Positions 50,849-55,109 of a stretch of DNA of 55,109 nucleotides are shown piece after piece; position 1 is the stretch's first letter, and each line of letters opens with the position of its first letter. The position numbers and the translations under genes are program-made. The stretch comes from an uncultured bacterium (GTDB lineage: Bacteria > Actinomycetota > Coriobacteriia > Coriobacteriales > Coriobacteriaceae). Where the stretch lies: positions 1 to 55,109 of the forward strand of contig CAJMMA010000010.1 of NCBI GenBank assembly GCA_905214435.1, read 5' to 3'. A model generated the notes under the pieces. That model was not told where the DNA came from, made no database searches, and saw only the letters and a program-made list of their open reading frames with translations.

Positions 50849-52510
50849 TTAGTCCGTAGCGAGGTTCATGGGCGTCACCTGCAGACGGTCGACACCCTCG
50901 TGCTGGCCGATCGAGGCACGCACGAACTCTCGGAACAGCGGCTGCGGGTTGGTCGGGCGGCTCTTGAACTCGGGGTGAGCCTGGGTTGCCACATACCACG
51001 GATGCACGTCGCGCGGCAGCTCGACCATCTCGACCAGGCGCTCGTCGGGCGACAGACCCGAGATAACCAAACCGGCGTCCTCGAGCTGGTCGCGGAAGGC
51101 GTTGTTGAACTCAAAGCGGTGACGGTGACGCTCGTAGACGAGTTCCTCGCCATATGCCTCGCGAGCAAGAGTATCGGCGGCGAGCTTGCACGGATAGGCG
51201 CCCAGGCGCATGGTGCCGCCCTTCTCGGTCACGTCCTCCTGCGAGCTCATCAGATCGATGACGCTATACGGACCGTCCGGATCAAACTCGGAGGAGCTGG
51301 CACCGGCAAGGCCAACGACATTGCGGGCGAACTCGCACACGGCGACCTGCATACCCAGGCAAATGCCCAGATACGGAATCTTGTGCTCACGGGCAAACTC
51401 GGCCGCGAGGATCTTGCCCTCCAGGGCGCGCTTGCCAAAGCCGCCGGGAACCAGGATGCCCGAGGCGTCGCCCAGAACCTCGGAGACATTCTGCTCGTCG
51501 AGGCTCTCGCCGTCGACCAGCTGGACGTCCACATGGCGATCGTAGAAGACGCCCGCATGGTGCAGGGCCTCGATAACCGACAGGTACGCATCGGGCAGCT
51601 GCGTGTACTTACCCACGACGGCGATCTTCACCTTGTCGGCGTGATGGTTGGCGTGATTCTGTTTGCGCAGGAACTCGTTCCACTCGCTCATGTCGCGCTC
51701 ACGCGGATCCAGACCAAGGCGCTCGCAAATGCGCAGGTCAAAGTCCTGCTCGGCAAGCAGCTGCGGAACATCGTAAATGCTCGCGCAGTCCTCGTTGGTA
51801 AAGACGCAATCGGTGTCGACGTCGCAGAAGCTTGCGATCTTGCCGCGAATGGCGTCGTCAATATGGTGGTCGGAGCGCAGCACGATGATATCGGGCTGGA
51901 TGCCAAAGCTGCGGAGCTCCTTGACGGAATGCTGCGTGGGCTTGGTCTTGACCTCGTGGGCGGCGGCGATATAGGGAACGAGCGACACGTGGATGTAGCA
52001 GACGTTCTCGGGGCCGGCCTCCTTGCGGTACTGACGAATGGCCTCGACAAACGGTTGGGACTCGATGTCGCCGATCGTGCCGCCCAGCTCGGTGATGACT
52101 ACATCGGAGCCGGTCTGCTCCTCGATGCGGCGGAACTTATCCTTAATGGCATTGGTGACGTGAGGAATCACCTGCACGGTACCGCCCAAAAAGTCGCCGC
52201 GTCGCTCGCGGGCGATTAGGCTTTTGTAGATGGCACCGGTCGTAAAGTTGGAATCGCGGGTCAGGTTCTCATCAATAAAGCGCTCGTAATGACCCAGGTC
52301 CAGGTCGGACTCGTAACCATCCTCGGTTACAAAGACCTCACCATGCTGGAACGGGCTCATGGTACCGGGGTCGACGTTCAGATACGGGTCGGCCTTCTGC
52401 ATCGTTACTTTGTAGCCACGCGACTTGAGCAGACGGCCCAGCGAGGCCGCGGTGATACCCTTGCCCAGGGACGAAACCACGCCACCGGTTACGAACACAT
52501 GCTTGGTCAT
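50849..52510 (-). CDS. pyrG: CTP synthase
   Basis: PyrG aminates UTP to CTP using ATP and glutamine. The 553-residue protein has a synthetase domain with GGVVSSLGKGITAASLGRLL at residues 9-28 and KADPYLNVDPGTM, and a C-terminal glutamine amidotransferase with the catalytic cysteine in GICLGMQ near residue 387 and the histidine/glutamate pair in AQAHPEF near residue 524. The start ATG at 52510 has CAGGTAAC upstream. No obvious reiterative-G attenuator is seen in its leader. It forms an operon with xerD. Confidence 0.97.
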   Translation of the reverse strand: MTKHVFVTGGVVSSLGKGITAASLGRLLKSRGYKVTMQKADPYLNVDPGTMSPFQHGEVFVTEDGYESDLDLGHYERFIDENLTRDSNFTTGAIYKSLIARERRGDFLGGTVQVIPHVTNAIKDKFRRIEEQTGSDVVITELGGTIGDIESQPFVEAIRQYRKEAGPENVCYIHVSLVPYIAAAHEVKTKPTQHSVKELRSFGIQPDIIVLRSDHHIDDAIRGKIASFCDVDTDCVFTNEDCASIYDVPQLLAEQDFDLRICERLGLDPRERDMSEWNEFLRKQNHANHHADKVKIAVVGKYTQLPDAYLSVIEALHHAGVFYDRHVDVQLVDGESLDEQNVSEVLGDASGILVPGGFGKRALEGKILAAEFAREHKIPYLGICLGMQVAVCEFARNVVGLAGASSSEFDPDGPYSVIDLMSSQEDVTEKGGTMRLGAYPCKLAADTLAREAYGEELVYERHRHRFEFNNAFRDQLEDAGLVISGLSPDERLVEMVELPRDVHPWYVATQAHPEFKSRPTNPQPLFREFVRASIGQHEGVDRLQVTPMNLATD

Positions 52511-52631
52511 ATTGAGTTACCTGCGCTTCCCGTAGAAGTTGTTTATCCACATCTTACGGGTCTTCATTGTAATACTCGCGCCGCGGACCGTCCGCAATTT
52601 TTCTCGCGTGCGATTGCATTTCTCAATCTTG

Positions 52632-52664
52632 AAACAAAACGCCGCCCGGTTTCCCAGGCGGCGT
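52632..52664 (-). terminator. Intrinsic terminator of the winged-helix gene
   Basis: On the minus strand ACGCCGCC pairs with GGCGGCGT (52639-52646 with 52657-52664) and is followed by TTTGTTTC. Confidence 0.85.
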
Positions 52665-52688
52665 CACTATGGCAAGGGTTACATGCTG

Positions 52689-53027
52689 CTATCGATCAGC
52701 AACCTCGTCCTCAAGCATTTCTTGAACGAGCATGCCGGTACGGACGCCCTCAAGATACCACTCACCACGTTCGGTGAGGCAAATGCCATTTGCAAGCTGA
52801 CCGCCGTCGTCGCTATAACGCGAGACGACATCAATCATGCCTTCGGAATCCAAGCGATCGATTGCGGCGCGGGCACGATACGGCGAAACCCCCACGCGCT
52901 CGGCAAGCGTTTTGCGCGAGAAACCATACGGCCCGCCATTGTCTTCGGTTTGCTGGTCGATCTCCATCAACACCAGCACCTCGACACGCTTCATATCGTT
53001 GACACTCGCACGACCCTTGCCCGCCAT
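52689..53027 (-). CDS. Winged-helix DNA-binding protein
   Basis: A 112-residue probable transcriptional regulator. The helix-turn-helix is FSRKTLAERVGVSPYRARAAI (in part) at about residues 36-56, followed by DRLDSEGMIDVVSRYSDDGG, the wing, and LTERGEWYLEG. The layout is MarR/PadR-like with a single domain and no ligand-binding extension. The ATG at 53027 follows GAGGAGGC at good spacing. The target is unknown; it is divergent from nothing nearby and lies between pyrG and the DUF1846 gene, all on the minus strand. Confidence 0.8.
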   Translation of the reverse strand: MAGKGRASVNDMKRVEVLVLMEIDQQTEDNGGPYGFSRKTLAERVGVSPYRARAAIDRLDSEGMIDVVSRYSDDGGQLANGICLTERGEWYLEGVRTGMLVQEMLEDEVADR

Positions 53028-53283
53028 AGCAGCCTCCTCAAACCGAGCACGAGCATCTAACGCGCCGTGCGCGACCGACACACCTCACGATGGCAGGTAA
53101 TATCCATCATGCGGCATCCCGCTAAGGATGAAACAGTTACGGTTATTGTATACCGCTCAAATTGTTTCTAGGCAGGTAAACAGCTATTTTTCGCCGAAAT
53201 AGACGCTTTATTGATCAAAAAGCCGTACCGGGCGCTAACCCGATACGGCCAAAATGCAATGCAATTACCGCGGTGCTTCAAAC

Positions 53284-54765
53284 TTAGCGATGGAAGAAAC
53301 CGCGGCGCTCAAACTTGGGCTCGCAGCACACGTTGATGCCCAACTTGCGCAGTACCGTCTCGTCCGTCGGCGAGATAATCACGCTAAAGAAGGCATCGCA
53401 ACCGCGCAGCTGCTCCAGGCCCGAAAGGACGCGAGCGGCCGTCTCACTCGTGGCCGAGGTGATCGACAGCGCCATAAGCGTCTCGTCGGTGTGGAGGCGC
53501 GGGTTTTTGCTGCCCAGGAAATGCGTCTTGAGCTTGCTGATGGGCTCGATCGCCTCATCGCTAATGACCTCGAGCTCAAGGTCGACGCCCGAGACATGCT
53601 TGAGGGCGTTCATAATGAGCGAACTTGCGGCACCCAGGCGCGTGGAGGTCTTACCGGTCACCACGGAGCCATCGGGCATGACCATGGCACCCACGGGACC
53701 ACCCGTCAGCTGCTCCCTGGTGAGGGCCGCCGAGCGCGCCGGTGAGTAGTTCTTATCGATGCCGGCTTTCTTCATAATAATCTTGAGACGGTCGACTTGC
53801 TCATCGCCCACGCCGGTACGGCGCACATTTTCGACCGCGGTAAAGTAGCGGCGGACGATCTCCATCTTGGAAGCGTCGCGGCAGGCATCGTCATCGGTGA
53901 TGGCAAAACCGACCATATTGACGCCCATGTCCGTAGGGCTCTGGTAGGGGCTCTTGCCCAGGATCTTTTCCATCAGGGCACGGACTACCGGGAAGGCCTC
54001 GACGTCGCGGTTGTAGTTGACCGTGGTCTTGTTGTAGGCCTCCAGGTGGAAGGAGTCGATGATGTTGGCGTCATCGAGGTCTGCCGTGGCGGCCTCGTAG
54101 GCAATATTGACCGGATGCGTAAGGGGCAGATTCCAAACCGGGAAGGTCTCGAATTTGGCATAGCCGGCGGCCGTGCCATGCTTGTGCTCGTGATAGAGCT
54201 GAGACAGGCAAGTGGCGAGCTTGCCCGAGCCAGGGCCGGGCGCCGTCACGACAACGAGCGGTCGGGTGGTCTCGACAAACTCGTTCTTGCCATAGCCGTC
54301 GTCGGACACAATCAGATCGACATCGTGCGGATAGCCCTCGATGGGATAGTGGAGCTTGGCGGGAATGCCGAGCGCGTTCAGGCGGTTGCGGAACACATCG
54401 GCAGCGGGCTGGCCGGCGTACTGGGTGATGACCACGGCCGCGACAGCAAAGCCGTTGCCGCGGAACAGGTCAACCAGGCGCAGCACATCCTCGTCATAGG
54501 TAATGCCAAGGTCACCACGAGCCTTGTTCTTCTCGATGTGGTTCGCGTTAATGGCGATGATGACCTCGACGTCGTCGGCTATGCTCTTGAGCATGCGAAA
54601 CTTGCTGTCCGGCTCAAAACCCGGCAGCACGCGGCTCGCGTGATAGTCGTCAAACAGCTTGCCGCCAAACTCCAAATACAGCTTGCCGCCAAACTGCGAG
54701 ATGCGCTCCTTAATATGAGCGGCCTGCAGCTCGATATACTTCGCGTTGTCGAAACCCTGGCGCAT
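53284..54765 (-). CDS. DUF1846 (UPF0371) protein
   Basis: A 493-residue protein of the DUF1846 family, found in many Gram-positives; its biochemical role is not established to my knowledge. The N-terminus MRQGFDNAKYIELQAAHIKE (first 20) and KLYLEFGGKLFDDYHASRVL (about 28-47) are family hallmarks. A P-loop-like APGPGSGKLATCLSQLYHEH lies near residue 176, suggesting nucleotide binding. Further conserved histidine-rich stretches support a catalytic role. The ATG at 54765 follows CGGGAGCC. It stands alone on the minus strand. Confidence 0.9.
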   Translation of the reverse strand: MRQGFDNAKYIELQAAHIKERISQFGGKLYLEFGGKLFDDYHASRVLPGFEPDSKFRMLKSIADDVEVIIAINANHIEKNKARGDLGITYDEDVLRLVDLFRGNGFAVAAVVITQYAGQPAADVFRNRLNALGIPAKLHYPIEGYPHDVDLIVSDDGYGKNEFVETTRPLVVVTAPGPGSGKLATCLSQLYHEHKHGTAAGYAKFETFPVWNLPLTHPVNIAYEAATADLDDANIIDSFHLEAYNKTTVNYNRDVEAFPVVRALMEKILGKSPYQSPTDMGVNMVGFAITDDDACRDASKMEIVRRYFTAVENVRRTGVGDEQVDRLKIIMKKAGIDKNYSPARSAALTREQLTGGPVGAMVMPDGSVVTGKTSTRLGAASSLIMNALKHVSGVDLELEVISDEAIEPISKLKTHFLGSKNPRLHTDETLMALSITSATSETAARVLSGLEQLRGCDAFFSVIISPTDETVLRKLGINVCCEPKFERRGFFHR

Positions 54766-55065
54766 ATATGGCTCCCGTCCCGTTTCCATTTAATGTCTTA
54801 GGCGATTATAACGGAGCCTGCCCTCCCCGATGCCCAGGCCATCAACAGGCACCAACCAAACACGCCCACCGCAACCGCCGGGGACCCGGGGTGGCTCATT
54901 TGGAACGGGAAACAAGGCACTCAGCACCAACAATGAAAACGTCGCAGGTTGAGCATAAGCCAGCGAAAGCCCGCCAGAGTAGGCAAAGCGCCCCTGCACC
55001 AACAATGGAAAGCGCCGCAGGCAGAGGACGGACAGCGAGCGCCGTCCAGGACGTACAAGTTGGCA
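54766..55065. repeat. Intergenic with 72-base imperfect direct repeat
   Basis: No gene is convincing. GCACCAACAATG(G)AAA followed by CG(T/C)CGCAGG occurs at 54924-54948 and again at 54996-55021, 72 bases apart; weaker similarity continues through AGCGA and GCCAG-type words. On the minus strand a 95-codon frame crosses both copies in the same phase, but it starts inside a terminator-like hairpin and has no binding site. A small RNA ending at the terminator 55066-55109 on the plus strand is possible. Confidence 0.4.
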
Positions 55066-55109
55066 TGAAAAAGGCAAGGCATAGACCTTCTGGTCATGCC
55101 TTGCCTTTT
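55066..55109. terminator. Strong bidirectional terminator at the window end
   Basis: GGCAAGGCATAGACC (55073-55087) pairs with GGTCATGCCTTGCC (55092-55105) with one bulge. Runs of A before it and T after it let it work in both directions. The gene it ends on the minus strand lies beyond the window. Confidence 0.8.

Noticed and set aside
54790..55077. Minus-strand 95-codon frame at the window end
   Set aside because: It starts next to a terminator hairpin, lacks a binding site, and shows no family; it is kept only as part of the repeat finding.

Overview
The window reads as a chromosomal segment of a GC-rich, low-complexity-rich actinobacterium of the class Coriobacteriia, most likely Collinsella or a close relative. 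This rests on my recognition of the protein sequences, on the SepF/DivIVA/XerD context, and on the absence of ftsA; I ran no database search. It is core chromosome: there are no rRNA or tRNA genes that I can see, no prophage, no IS element and no CRISPR array.

Region 1 (1-11.2 kb) holds single housekeeping genes: RNase P RNA, ribosomal protein S1, a HAD phosphatase, a CyuA-type cysteine desulfidase, RpiB, Ndk, and the arginine genes argG and argH with a 56-codon ORF between them. argG is preceded by a short reading frame rich in CGA/CGC arginine codons and by mutually exclusive hairpins, which looks like an arginine attenuator. Region 2 (11.2-25.7 kb) holds polA, an M18 aminopeptidase, yaaA, thiC under a TPP riboswitch, thiD, an SGNH hydrolase, a PARG-like protein, a BI-1 family membrane protein, a Pit phosphate transporter with its DUF47 partner, and a nitroreductase. 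Several intergenic gaps here carry long perfect or near-perfect inverted repeats, and one carries a four-unit alternating array.

Region 3 (25.8-49.6 kb) is one long minus-strand division and cell-wall cluster. In order of transcription it is mraZ-rsmH-ftsL-ftsI-murF-mraY-murD-ftsW-murG-murC-murB-ftsQ, then ftsZ-pgeF, then the high-affinity phosphate operon pstSCAB-phoU, then yggS-sepF-yggT-divIVA. murE and ftsA are missing from it. The pst genes sit exactly inside the common Gram-positive order ftsZ-pgeF-yggS-sepF-yggT-divIVA, and pstS overlaps pgeF by ATGA, so phosphate uptake appears wired into the division transcript. The control region in front of mraZ is dense: a near-consensus promoter, two almost identical 13-bp palindromes around the start site, five G-tracts that could form a quadruplex or serve as MraZ boxes, and a LexA-like box.

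Region 4 (49.9-55.1 kb) holds xerD and pyrG (2 bases apart), a winged-helix regulator, a DUF1846 protein, and an end segment with a 72-base imperfect direct repeat and a strong bidirectional terminator.
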